Source: RYN-230 sp963720645 (lineage in GTDB: Bacteria; Actinomycetota; Actinomycetes; Streptosporangiales; Streptosporangiaceae). From it: a stretch of DNA of 64,000 bases. The notes under the pieces are model-generated. The model saw only the letters and a list, made by a program, of their open reading frames with translations, made no database searches and had not been told where the DNA came from. The translations under genes and the position numbers were made by a program. Of this stretch, positions 33,734 to 43,139 are shown in pieces (the stretch's first letter is position 1; the number at the start of each line of letters is the position of its first letter). Location of the stretch: the NCBI GenBank assembly GCA_963720645.1, contig CAVRFX010000021.1, positions 124,001 to 188,000 on the forward strand. The letters run 5' to 3'.

Positions 33734-34798
33734 GTGACGAGAATGGGTTACCGGACCGCACTGGCGGCCCTGCTGACGGTACTGACCTGTCTCGGCCTCA
33801 TGCCGGCTGCCGGAGCGCAGGCCGACCCGGCAGGCGCCCACGCGGACAGCTTTACCAGCTTGTGTGGTGCCCTGGATAGCACGCAGCCGGCCACGGTCAC
33901 TCACGTCATGTTCATCTTGTTCGAGAATAAGTCGTATGGCTCCATTGTCGGCAATAAGTCGGCACCTTACATCAATCAGACCCTGATTCCAGACTGCGGG
34001 CTTGCCGCGAACTACCACAATTACTCGCATCCGTTGACGTCCAACTATATAGCCCTGACCTCAGGGGCTGTGCAGGGGAAAGCCACCAGCGCCGATTGTT
34101 TGCCCTCCGGATGCCCGCAGCCGCAAGCGTCAATCTTCTCCCAGCTCAGCACCGCCGGGCAGACGTGGCGTGAGTATGCCGAGGCGATGCCGGCCAACTG
34201 CGACAAAAAGAATTACGACAACACGGCGTATGTCAACGCGGATGGCAGCACCGGGGAGTTCTACTATGTGCGGCACGCGCCGCCGGCGTATTACACGTCG
34301 TCGCCCGTCCCCGCGAACTGCTCCAGCTGGGACGTGCCGCTCGGCACGACTAGCTCGGGAAACCTCCTGGACGCGCTGTCCCCTGGCAGCGACGGATTGC
34401 CCGCATTCAGCTTCGTCACGCCGGGGGGGTGCAATGATATGCACGATTGTTCCGTCAAGGTAGGGGATGATTGGCTGAAGGAATGGATTCCGATCATCCA
34501 GCAGTCGGCGGCCTACCAGAGTGGCCAGCTCGTCGTGTTCATTACCTCGGACGAAGGTACTGGTGCGGACAAGGTGAATGGCGAGACCTGCTGGGACGCC
34601 GCGCATGCGGATTCCGCCAGCTATCCCTCGTGTCACGTTGCCACCATCGTGATGTCCCCGTACACCCCTCCGGGCACAAGCTCAGCGAGCTACTTCAACC
34701 ATCTGAGCCTGCTCGGGACCGCCGAGGACCTGCTCGGGTTGCCCCGGCTGCCTACCACCGAGGGGTACGCGGGACTTCAGTCCGCGTTCGGGCTCTGA
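33734..34798 (+). CDS. secreted alkaline-phosphatase-superfamily phosphoesterase
   Basis: A 354-residue exported protein. GTG 33734 has GAGGGGGG upstream; ATG 33743 is an alternative. The signal peptide is TALAALLTVLTCLGLMPAAG with a cut near AGAQA. The mature part has HVMFILFENKSYGSIVGNKS, then YHNYSHPLTSNYIALTSG, and FITSDEGTG near the end: the phosphoesterase family (acid phosphatase/phospholipase C-like), with Glu-Asn at the metal site and a D-E-G-T motif. Eight or so cysteines suggest extracellular disulfides. Lower G+C third positions than its neighbours hint at different origin. Confidence 0.83.
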   Translation: MTRMGYRTALAALLTVLTCLGLMPAAGAQADPAGAHADSFTSLCGALDSTQPATVTHVMFILFENKSYGSIVGNKSAPYINQTLIPDCGLAANYHNYSHPLTSNYIALTSGAVQGKATSADCLPSGCPQPQASIFSQLSTAGQTWREYAEAMPANCDKKNYDNTAYVNADGSTGEFYYVRHAPPAYYTSSPVPANCSSWDVPLGTTSSGNLLDALSPGSDGLPAFSFVTPGGCNDMHDCSVKVGDDWLKEWIPIIQQSAAYQSGQLVVFITSDEGTGADKVNGETCWDAAHADSASYPSCHVATIVMSPYTPPGTSSASYFNHLSLLGTAEDLLGLPRLPTTEGYAGLQSAFGL

Positions 34799-34810
34799 GG
34801 CGTCCCCGAG

Positions 34811-36909
34811 CTAGCACGTATCCGCCGCGGTCAGGATGAAGGCCACGATCTCGGCCTCGTAGCGCAGCTGGTCGTAGCGGCCCGCGGGGCCCACGTGCGC
34901 CCCCGCGCCCAGTTCCGGACGGAAAAGGATGCGGCCGTCCCCGGTATCGGTGGCCCGCAGCCGGGCCACCCACTTGGCCGGCTCGTGGATCAGCACCCGC
35001 GGGTCGTGCAGGCTCCCGGTCACCAGCAGGTCGGGCCGCGGGCCGGCCGGCACGTTGTCGTACGGGCTGTAGGACCTGAGGTAGTCGCGCATGGCCGGGT
35101 CGCGGGGGTCGCCCCACTCGTCCCACTCGGTGATGGTCAGCGGGATGGACGGGTCGAGCATCGTGGTCACCACGTCCACGAACGGGACCTCGGCGACCAC
35201 CGCCCGCCACCGGCCCGGCGCCATGGAGAACACCGCGCCCTGCAGCAGCCCCCCGGCCGACAGGCCCCGGGAGGAGATCCGGTCCGGGGCGGCCCAGCCG
35301 TCGCCGGCCAGCGTGTCGGCGGCCGCGATGAAGTCGGTGAACGTGGTGCGCTTGCGGTCCAGGCGCCCCTCGGCCCACCAGCGGCGGCCGCCCTCGCCGC
35401 CGCCGCGCACGTGCGCCACCGCGTACACGAACCCGCGGTCCAGCAGGCTCGGCGTGACCACGCTGAACTCCGGCCAGGAACACGCCTCGTAGGCGCCGTA
35501 GCCGTACAGCAGGGCGGGCGCGGACCCGTCGCGGCGCAGCCCGCGGCGGTAGGCCAGGGTGACCGGGATCAGGGTGCCGTCCGCGGCGGGCGCGCTGATC
35601 CGCTCCGTCACGTATCCCGCCGGGTCGTATCCGGGCACCTCCTGGCGCTTGCGCAGTTCCCACCGGCCGCTGGCCAGGTCCACGTCGTGCCAGGACGGCG
35701 GCTCGGTCAGCGACTCGGTGCGCACGGTCACCGCGCTGGCGGTGTACTCCTGGTTCACCGCCAGGGCCAGGGCCCGCTCCGGGCCGCCCGCCCCGGTCAG
35801 CCCCGCCCCGGTCAGCCCCGCCCGGTCAGCCTCGCCCCGATGAGATACTGCGCGCCCGTCTCGCGGTCCACCACGCGCAGCTGGGTCTGCGCCCCGCGGC
35901 GCTGCTCCACCACCAGGTGGCGGCCGAACACGTCGCAGCGCACCAGCCGGGTGCCCGCGGCCGGCCCGATCACCTCGGTCCACGCAGCCACGCCCGGCGT
36001 GCTGACGGGGGCCCGGACCAGCCGGAACTCGGCCGCCCCCGCGTTGGTGACCAGGTAGAGCTCGCCCCCGCCCGGCCCGTCCGCATGGTCCGCGTAGTAC
36101 TCCGTGCCCGGCCTTCTCTTTTCCGCAACGGCCGGTTCGGCGCGGGTGTCCCCGGCCGGGATCAGCAGGGTTTCGGTGGTATCCCGGGACGCCGTCTCGA
36201 TCAGCAGCCAGGCCCCGCTGCGGGTGGCCCGGACGGTCAGCTCGAACCGCTCGTCGTCCTCCCGGTACACCAGCGTGTCGCGGCCGGGTGCGGTGCCCAA
36301 CTCGTGCCGCCAGACCTCGTGCGGCCGGTACGCCTCGTCGGTGACCACGTAGAGCAGCGCCCGGGAGTCCGCGGCCCAGGCCAGCCCGTAGTACGTCCGC
36401 TCGATGCGCTCCGCCAGGTCGGTGCCGGTGGCCAGGTCGCGGATCCGCAGCTGGTACACCTCGTCGCCGTCGAAGTCCACCGAGTAGGCCAGGTACCGCC
36501 CGTCCGGGCTGATCTCGCGGACGCCCAGCTCCGCGTAGCTGCCGGTGGCAGCCGGGTCCCCCAGCAGCAGGTTCTCGTCGAGCAGGACCTCGCCCGGGCC
36601 GTCCGGGCCGGCCGCCCGGCAGAACTGCTCCAGCTGCTGGCCGGGCACGGTCCGGGTGAAGTACCAGGACCCGCCCTGGCGCCAGCGGGCCGACTCCGCG
36701 GCCGGGGGGAGCCGCGCTGCCATCTCCGCGAACAGTTCCTCCCGGAGCCCATGCTGCGGCGCGGTCTGCGCGTCGTAGTAGCCACGCTCCGCGGCCAGGT
36801 AGGCCCGCATCTCCGGCCGGTCCCGGTCGCGCATCCAGGCGTACGGGTCGGCGTCCGGGCCGCCGCCCGGGGCGGGCCGCCTCGGCGCGACCGGCGGGCC
36901 GCCGGTCAT
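34811..36909 (-). CDS. ptrB: oligopeptidase B, S9 family (frameshifted)
   Basis: N-terminal frame from ATG 36909 reads MTGGPPVAPRRPAPGG and the beta-propeller (ISPDGRYLAYSVDFDGDEVY) to about 35825. The catalytic half continues in another frame: YGYGAYEACSWPEFS, SRGLSAGGLLQGAVFS (nucleophile Ser), VPFVDVVTTMLDPSIPL, SLHDPRV (Asp) and GAGAHVGPAGRYDQL (His). The VPFVDV and SLHDPRV segments point to oligopeptidase B, which cuts peptides after Arg or Lys in the cytosol. The break is one missing C in a repeated 15-bp unit; 2099 nt plus one gives exactly 700 codons, normal for the family. Confidence 0.87.
35782..35829. repeat. 15-bp tandem repeat at the oligopeptidase B frameshift
   Basis: The unit CCCCGCCCCGGTCAG occurs about three times. 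The third copy has one C less (CCCCGCCCGGTCAG), which is exactly what breaks the reading frame. Encodes GLTGA repeats. Confidence 0.85.
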
Positions 36910-38043
36910 CGCCGGCCCCCCGGGGCTGTCCGCGAGCAGCGCGCGCAGCGGGCCGGCGGGCAGCCCGTAGGAGGTGTGGCCATCCCGGCCGGTCACCGTC
37001 TCCGCCTGCAGCAGGCTGTTCAGCACGGCCTCCTCGGTGGCCTCGACCACGGCGGCGAAGTAGTCGTCGAGCGCGCTGCCGGTCACCGGGGACCGGGCCG
37101 GGGCGGTCCCGCGTGCGGCGCGCAGCCCGGTGGCCAGGGCCAGGAAGATCTCCCCGCTGGCGTGGTGCGCGGTGCTGCCCACCCGGGCCAGACCGAGCCC
37201 GGCCCGGCGGGCCAGCCGCTGGCAGGCCACCGCGTCCAGCGGCCCGTCGGTGAGGACCACCACGATGCACGAGCCCGCCGGCCCGGCCGGGCCTGGCCGG
37301 GCGGGGCGCCTGCCCCGGCGTGGCCGCCGGCGGCGTCCCCGGCGCCCGCGGCCGGATCCGGCAGCAGCCGGCCGGCTGGCCGCCCGGCCACCGTGAGCCG
37401 TTCCCGGTCACCGAAGTTGGTCATCGTGACCACCCCGACCGTCGCCCCGCCGGGCACCAGCCGGGACGCGGTGCCGATGCCGCCCTTGTAACCCAGGCAG
37501 CTCATCCCGGTTCCCGCTCCCACCGCACCCTCGCCCGCCACTGTGGTCCCGGCGGATGCCCTGGCCGCCGCCAGGGCCTCCCGCACGTCGTCCCGCTGCA
37601 CCTGCATCCGGCGGCTTTCGCTGAGGAAACTGTCGTCGCACTCGGCCACGACCGGGATGATGACGTCCTCGTCGCCGATCGCGGGCTGCTCGGCGATGAG
37701 CAGCTCGCAGGCGGCGTCGTAGACCCGGCCCAGCTGCATGGTCGAGGTCAGGAACACCGGGTGTCTCGGCCAGTCCCCATTCCTGCGCGGCCAGCATCCC
37801 GGTGCATTCGCCGGCCCCGTTGAGCACCGCGCCGCCGGCCGGCACGGGGAAGCGGAACAGGTCTCCGCCCGGGTCGATCACCGTCACCCCGGTCCGCGCC
37901 GTGCCCCGGCCGGCCGGGGGCGGCGGCTCGTCCCGCCACACGGTGGCGTGCCCCAGGCCGGCCCCGGGTACGTCGAGCACCGAGCCGGTCGGGCCCGGTG
38001 GCAGCAGCCCGACGGTGATGCCAAGATCAGAAACGCGCGGCAT
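36906..38043 (-). CDS. P1/S58 family peptidase (DmpA-like aminopeptidase, frameshifted)
   Basis: Starts at ATG 38043 (MPRVSDLGITVGLLPPGPTG). Segments in successive frames: GVTVIDPGG...VLNGAGECTGMLAAQEWGL; then TSTMQLGRVYDAACELL, VVAECDDSFL and GMSCLGYKGGIGTASRLVPG (the conserved region around autoproteolysis); then VVVLTDGPLDAVACQRLARR and NSLLQAETVTGRDGHT. Breaks lie near 37760 (extra C in CCCGG), about 37265-37400, and 36912-36920, where GGGGGG must lose one G to give a TGA overlapping the next ATG. DmpA-type enzymes release N-terminal D- or L-residues or beta-amino acids. As written it fuses in frame to oligopeptidase B. Confidence 0.82.
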
Positions 38044-38086
38044 CCCGCGATGGTAACCGCCGCCGCGCCGCCTGGGGAGGGTGAGG

Positions 38087-39152
38087 GTGAGCCTGCCGGT
38101 TCCGGTGGTGTGGAGCGAGGACTGCCTGCGGCACGAGCCGGGCGGCGAGGTGTGGCTGGGCCAGCGTGATCCCGGCACCGAAGTGCCGGCCCGGGCGCTG
38201 GTTCTGCGCGACGCGCTCACCGCGGCGGGCGCGCCTGTCATCGCCGCGCGCCGGCACGACGACACGATCCTGCGCCGGGTGCACGACCCGGCCCTGCTCG
38301 CCTACCTGGCCTCGGTGTGGGAGGAGTGGGAGGCGGCCGGGCTGCCCGCCGGGTACGGCCGGGACCGGGTGGTGCCCTACGTGTTCCCCACCCCGGGCCT
38401 GCTGGCCGGGCTGCCGCCGCGGATCCCGCCGGCCGTGCATGGCCGGGCCGGGCTGTACTGCTACGACACGATGACACTGGTCGGCCCGGGCAGCTGGGCC
38501 GCGATCCGGGGCGCGGCGGACGCCGCGCAGACCGCCGCGGACCTGGTCAGCGGGGGCACGCCGGCTGGCTTACGCGCTGTGCCGCCCGCCCGGGCACCAT
38601 GCCACCCGCGGTGCGTACGGCGGGTCCTGCTACCTGAACAACGCCGCGGTCGCGGCCGAGGCGCTGCGCGCGGCCGGGACGGCCCGGGTCGCGATCCTCG
38701 ACATCGACGCGCACCACGGCAACGGCACCCAGATGATCTTCTGGGAGCGGGCCGACGTGTGGTACGGGTCGCTGCACGTCGACCCGGGCGCGGGCTGGTT
38801 CCCGCACTACCTGGGCTACGCCGGCGAGCGCGGCGCCGGGCCGGGCGCGGGCTTCACCCGGAACCTGCCGCTGGCCCCCGGGACCGGCGACGACGGCTGG
38901 CTGGCCGCCCTGGACCTGCTGTGCGACGAGGCCCGTGCGTTCGGCCCCGGGGCCGTGGTGGTGTCCCTGGGCCTGGACGCGGCGGCGGCCGACCCGGAGA
39001 GCCCGCTGCGGGTCACCGAGGCCGGATACCGGGCCGCGGGCCAGCGGCTCGCCGTCCTGGGCCCCACGGTCCTGATCCAGGAAGGCGGCTACGACCTGCC
39101 CACCCTGGGCGTCCTGGCCGCAGCGGCCCTGGAGGGCGCCGCATCCGCGTGA
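38087..39152 (+). CDS. class II histone-deacetylase-like / acetylpolyamine amidohydrolase (frameshifted)
   Basis: GTG 38087 has GGGGAGG six bases upstream. First frame: VVWSEDCLRHEPGGEVWLGQ to about 38560. Next frame: YALCRPPGHHATRGAYGGSC (active-site HH pair), LNNAAVAAEAL, ILDIDAHHGNGTQMIF (zinc Asp and His), SLGLDAAAADPESPL (second Asp) and EGGYDLPTLG. The break is one extra C at GCACGCCGGCTG; 1066 nt minus one is 355 codons. These zinc enzymes remove acetyl or longer groups from polyamines, proteins or other amides. It is divergent from the S58 gene by 43 bp. Confidence 0.85.
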
Positions 39153-39174
39153 CCCAGCCGATAGGACCGTTAGT

Positions 39175-39214
39175 GCGGTGCATTGTGTGCGCCTGGACGC
39201 ACACAATGCACCGC
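39175..39214. terminator. 17-bp perfect hairpin, loop CCTGGA
   Basis: Arm GCGGTGCATTGTGTGCG (39175-39191) pairs perfectly with 39198-39214 around CCTGGA. It lies between convergent genes ending at 39152 and 39233, so it can stop transcription from both sides. Its stem-loop design matches the hairpin at 60309. Confidence 0.8.
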
Positions 39215-39232
39215 GCTGATGGCGGACACCGC

Positions 39233-40234
39233 TCAGGCGAGCAGGCAGGCGGCCTCGTGGCCGGCCGCCACCGCGGCCGCTGGCGGGCGCAGGACGGGGT
39301 CCTCGCGGTGGCACCGGTCCTCCGCCAACGGGCAGCGCGGGTGGAACCGGCAGCCGGGCGGGATGTCCACCGGGTTCGGCGTCTCACCCTGGAGGATCTG
39401 CGGCGTGCTGCGCTGGCGGGGATCGCGGTTCGGCACCACGGACAGCAGCGCCCGCGTGTAGGGGTGCTGCGGGTTGCGGACCACCTCCCGTGCCGGGCCC
39501 TGCTCCACGATCCGGCCCAGGTACATGACCGCGATGCGGTCGGCGAAGTGCGCGGCCGTGGACAGGTCGTGGGTGATCATGAGAATGCCCATGTCCCCGT
39601 CCCGGCGCAGCCCGTCCAGCAGCGATAGCACGCCGGCCCGGACCGACACGTCCAGCATCGAGACGGGCTCGTCGGCGAGCAGCAGGTCCGGCCCGAGCAC
39701 CAGCGCGGCCGCGATCGTGACCCGCTGCCGCTGGCCGCCGGAGAGCTCGTGCGGATAGCGGTCCAGGAACTGCTCCGCCGGGACCAGTCCCGCCCGCTCC
39801 AGGGCGCTGATGACCAGGTCGCGGCGCTCGGCCCGGGAGCTGCCGATCCCGTGCACCAGCATCGGCTCCGCGACGGCGTCCTGGACCCGGAACCGGGGAT
39901 CGAGGGACTCGTACGGGTCCTGGTAGATCATCTGCAGCTTGCGCCGCAGCGGGCGCATCTGCTGCTGGGACAGCCCGGTGATGTCGGTGCCGTTCAGCCG
40001 GATGCTGCCCGACGCCGGGTTCACCATCCGCAGGATGGTCTGCGCGGTACTGGTCTTGCCGCAGCCCGACTCGCCGACCAGGGCCAGCATCTCGCCGCGG
40101 GCCAGACAGAAGCTGACCCCATCCACGGCGTGCACCTGCAGCCGGGGCTCGCGGGCCAGCCGGGCGGTCAGGCTGCGCCGGACCGGGTACTGCGTGACCA
40201 GGCTGTCGACGTCCAGCAGCGGTGCCTCGCTCAC
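39233..40234 (-). CDS. oligopeptide/dipeptide ABC transporter ATPase (OppF/DppF type)
   Basis: A 333-residue ATPase. Walker A GESGCGKTST, Q-loop MIYQDPYESLDPR, signature LSGGQRQRVTIAAALVL, Walker B LLLADEPVSMLD, H-loop MITHD. The C-terminal OppF/DppF extension has HPYTRALLSVVP and CRFHPRCPLAEDRC, with the cysteines that bind an Fe-S cluster in some members. The GTG start overlaps the stop of the OppD-type gene (GTGA). Last gene of the five-gene transporter operon. Energises peptide, nickel or siderophore-like solute import. Confidence 0.93.
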   Translation of the reverse strand: MSEAPLLDVDSLVTQYPVRRSLTARLAREPRLQVHAVDGVSFCLARGEMLALVGESGCGKTSTAQTILRMVNPASGSIRLNGTDITGLSQQQMRPLRRKLQMIYQDPYESLDPRFRVQDAVAEPMLVHGIGSSRAERRDLVISALERAGLVPAEQFLDRYPHELSGGQRQRVTIAAALVLGPDLLLADEPVSMLDVSVRAGVLSLLDGLRRDGDMGILMITHDLSTAAHFADRIAVMYLGRIVEQGPAREVVRNPQHPYTRALLSVVPNRDPRQRSTPQILQGETPNPVDIPPGCRFHPRCPLAEDRCHREDPVLRPPAAAVAAGHEAACLLA

Positions 40235-41217
40235 GGCGCCTGCCCGGCGGGCTGGCGGGTGAGATGGCAGGCGGCATCGTGACCGGGCCCGACGGCGCGC
40301 AGCGCCGGGTGCTCGTCCGCGCAGGGCGCGAACGCGGAATCGCAGCGCGGCCGGAAAGGGCAGCCGTGCAGGTTCCGGTCGAGCCGCGGCGGGGAGCCGG
40401 GAATGGACACCACCTCATCCTCTCCGTACAGATCGGGGGTGGCCGCGAACAGCAGCCGGGTGTAGGGGTGGCGGGGCGAATGGTAGAGCTCCTCCATCGG
40501 CGCGGATTCGACGATCTCGCCCGCGTACATGACCGCGGCCCGGTCGCAGACCTGCGCCACGACCGGCAGGTCGTGGGTGACCAGCACCAGGGCCAGGCCC
40601 AGCTCGCGGGACAGCCGGGTGAGCAGGTCCAGGATCTGGGCCTGGACCATGACGTCCAGGGCCGTGGTCGGCTCGTCGGCCAGCAGGATCTTCGGGTCGC
40701 AGGCCAGCGCCATCGCGATCGACGCCCGCTGCCGCATGCCGCCGGAGAACTCGTGCGGGTACCGCTCGCCCGCGGCCGCGGGGATACCCACCAGCTCCAG
40801 CAGTTCGCCGGCCCGCCGCCGGGCGGCTGCGCCGTGCGCGATGTCGTGGTAGGCCATCGGCTCGGCGATCTGCCAGCCGATCTTCTTCACCGGGTTCAGC
40901 GCGTTCATCGCGCCCTGGAAGACCATGGCGATATCGGTCCAGCGGTGCGCGCGCACCGAGTCCTCCCCGCCGGCCAGGATGTTGCGGCCGTCCACCCGCA
41001 CCTGCCCGGCCAGTGACGCGTTGGGCGGCAGCAGGCCCATCAGCGCCAGGATCGTGGTGGTCTTGCCGCAGCCGGACTCGCCGACCAGGCCGAAGCGTTC
41101 GCCCGGGTCCAGTGAGAAGCTCACCCCGGCCGTCGCGTGTACCTGGCCTCCCCCGTGGTGGGAGCGCTGGGGCAGGTCGAACCAGACGTGCAGGTCGTTG
41201 ACTTCGAGCAGGCTCAA
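40231..41217 (-). CDS. oligopeptide/dipeptide ABC transporter ATPase (OppD/DppD type)
   Basis: A 328-residue ATPase. The TTG at 41217 overlaps the permease stop as TTGA and gives LSLLEVNDLHVWFDLPQ; no ATG is available in that position. Walker A GESGCGKTTT, Q-loop MVFQGAMNALNPVKKIG (the family MNxLNPV pattern), signature FSGGMRQRASIAMALA, Walker B ILLADEPTTALD, H-loop VTHD. The tail carries HPYTRLLFAATPD and CPFRPRCDSAFAPC. A partner of the OppF-type subunit. Confidence 0.92.
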   Translation of the reverse strand: MSLLEVNDLHVWFDLPQRSHHGGGQVHATAGVSFSLDPGERFGLVGESGCGKTTTILALMGLLPPNASLAGQVRVDGRNILAGGEDSVRAHRWTDIAMVFQGAMNALNPVKKIGWQIAEPMAYHDIAHGAAARRRAGELLELVGIPAAAGERYPHEFSGGMRQRASIAMALACDPKILLADEPTTALDVMVQAQILDLLTRLSRELGLALVLVTHDLPVVAQVCDRAAVMYAGEIVESAPMEELYHSPRHPYTRLLFAATPDLYGEDEVVSIPGSPPRLDRNLHGCPFRPRCDSAFAPCADEHPALRAVGPGHDAACHLTRQPAGQAP

Positions 41218-42173
41218 ATCGCGTCCGGCCCCCTTCCGACCAGCGGGCGCAGCCGCCACCGGTGCACCGACAGGTTCGCCGCCTTCAGCCGCGGGTTCAG
41301 CGCGTCCTCGACCGCCTGGCCGAACAGGAAGCAGCCCACGATGACGGCGGCGATGACGAACCCGGCGGGCACGATGGCCCACCAGGCACCAGAACTGATC
41401 GCGGTCCGCTGGAACGCGTTCTCCAGGATCGTGCCCCAGCTGACGACCGTTGGGTCCTCCAGGCCGAGGAAGGCGAGCGCGGTCTCCAGGTAGATCGCGA
41501 TCGCGATGGTGAGCACCGTGTTGGCGATGAGCAGCGGGCCGACCTGGGGCAGGATGTGCTTCCAGATGATCCGGGCGTTGCTGGCCCCGAGCGCCCGGGT
41601 GCGTTTCACGTACACCCGCTCCCGCAGGCTCATCACCTGGGCCCGGATGATCCGGGCGGTCGAGGTCCATTCCAGGATGCCGATCACCATGATCACGTGG
41701 AACAGGCTGGCCCCCCAGACGTCAGCAATGACGATCATGAGCACCAGGTCCGGGATGACCAGCAGGTAGTCGGTGATGCGCATCAGCCCGATGTCGATCC
41801 AGCGGCCGAAGTACCCGGACAGGATGCCGACCCCGCCACCGATAATCATCGCGACCAGGGTGGCCGCGAACCCGACCACCAGCGAGATCCGGCCGCCCTG
41901 CATCAGCAAGCTGAGCATGTCGATGCCGCCGTCGTCGCAGCCGAGCCAGTGCGCGCTGGACGGCGGCGCGTACACCGCGCAGGTCTGCTGGGTGATGCTG
42001 TACGGCGCGATGTACGGCGCCACGATTGACAGCAGGACGAAGAAGCCAATGATCGACAGGCCGACGACGGCCGATTTGCGTTCCCGCAGCACGGTGCGGA
42101 GGAAGCCGCCGCGCGTTGACGGCTGGCCCTCGGCCTCGACGGCGAGCTGCGGGTCCTGTAGGGGCAGGGTCAC
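41214..42173 (-). CDS. peptide ABC transporter permease (OppC/DppC type)
   Basis: A 319-residue permease with six membrane segments, an N-terminal cytoplasmic stretch, and the first large periplasmic loop carrying SITQQTCAVYAPPSSAHWLG followed by CDDGGIDMLS. This matches the family HPLGTDxxGRDxLSR position but with cysteines. The cytoplasmic EAA-like loop is RALGASNARIIWKHILPQV. The GTG start overlaps the upstream stop (GTGA). ExtraCys pair in the external loop is unusual. Confidence 0.92.
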   Translation of the reverse strand: MTLPLQDPQLAVEAEGQPSTRGGFLRTVLRERKSAVVGLSIIGFFVLLSIVAPYIAPYSITQQTCAVYAPPSSAHWLGCDDGGIDMLSLLMQGGRISLVVGFAATLVAMIIGGGVGILSGYFGRWIDIGLMRITDYLLVIPDLVLMIVIADVWGASLFHVIMVIGILEWTSTARIIRAQVMSLRERVYVKRTRALGASNARIIWKHILPQVGPLLIANTVLTIAIAIYLETALAFLGLEDPTVVSWGTILENAFQRTAISSGAWWAIVPAGFVIAAVIVGCFLFGQAVEDALNPRLKAANLSVHRWRLRPLVGRGPDAI

Positions 42174-43135
42174 TGCGAGATCCTCGGGTCCAGGCGGAAA
42201 TAGATGAGGTCGGCGGCGAAGTTCAGGATGATGACGGCCAAGGTCAGGATCAGGAAGCCGCCCTGCAGCATTGGGTAGTCGCGCTGCCCGATCGCGTCGT
42301 ACATGGCCAGCCCGATGCCGGGCCAGCTGAAGATCACCTCGATCAGCAGCGCGCCGCCGACGATGTACCCGAGGTCCAGCGCGACCAGGGTGACCATCGG
42401 GAGCAGCGCGTTGCGGAACGCGTGCCGCCGGACGATCCGGCGATCGGGCAGTCCCTTGGCCCGGGCGGTGAGCACGTAGTCCTCACCGAGCGTCTCCAGC
42501 ATCGAGGACCGGACCACCAGCGTGTAGCTGCCGTAGGCGGTCAGCATGAGGGTCGCGGCCGGCAGGATCATGTGCTTGCCGATGTCGATCAGGTGCGGCC
42601 AGAACGGCTCCGCGCCGAACAGGAAGGGATCGCTCATCCCGGCGGCGGGCAGGTACCCGGCGAAGATGATCAGCAAAACCAGGCCGAGCCACTGGGTCGG
42701 GAACGCGTAGAAGAAGATCGCCCCGTTGGTGCTGAGGTGATCCGGCACCGTCCCGCGCCGCCAGGCCGACAAGACGCCGGTCGCCACCCCGACCACGATG
42801 GCGGCCACGGTGCCCACGGTCACCATGGGGATCGTGTTCTTCAGGTCCGCGATCAGCAGATGGGTCACCGGCTGCTGGTAGGTGAACGAGATGCCCATGT
42901 TCCCGTGGGCCAGCTCGCGCAGGTAGATGAGGTACTGCTGCCACTTGGGCTTGTCCAGGCCGAATTCCACGGTCAGCGCGTGCCGGAGCTGGGGGGTGGA
43001 GTGCGGCACCCGGGACAGGTTGGTCACGGCGTTGCCCGGTAGCACCCGGAACAGGAAGAAGTTGATCGTGATCGCCACGAACACGGTGACGAGGGCGAAG
43101 AACCCTCGCTTGATGACGTAATCCGCGCTGCGCAC
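42170..43135 (-). CDS. peptide ABC transporter permease (OppB/DppB type)
   Basis: A 321-residue permease with six membrane segments. The N-terminus (RGFFALVTVFVAITINFFLF) and FRVLPGNAV are standard for DppB-like proteins. The coupling loop is RAKGLPDRRIVRRHAFRNAL. It starts with GTG 43135, five bases after the binding-protein stop. The heterodimer partner is the OppC-type gene downstream. Confidence 0.92.
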   Translation of the reverse strand: MRSADYVIKRGFFALVTVFVAITINFFLFRVLPGNAVTNLSRVPHSTPQLRHALTVEFGLDKPKWQQYLIYLRELAHGNMGISFTYQQPVTHLLIADLKNTIPMVTVGTVAAIVVGVATGVLSAWRRGTVPDHLSTNGAIFFYAFPTQWLGLVLLIIFAGYLPAAGMSDPFLFGAEPFWPHLIDIGKHMILPAATLMLTAYGSYTLVVRSSMLETLGEDYVLTARAKGLPDRRIVRRHAFRNALLPMVTLVALDLGYIVGGALLIEVIFSWPGIGLAMYDAIGQRDYPMLQGGFLILTLAVIILNFAADLIYFRLDPRISQ

Positions 43136-43139
43136 CGCC

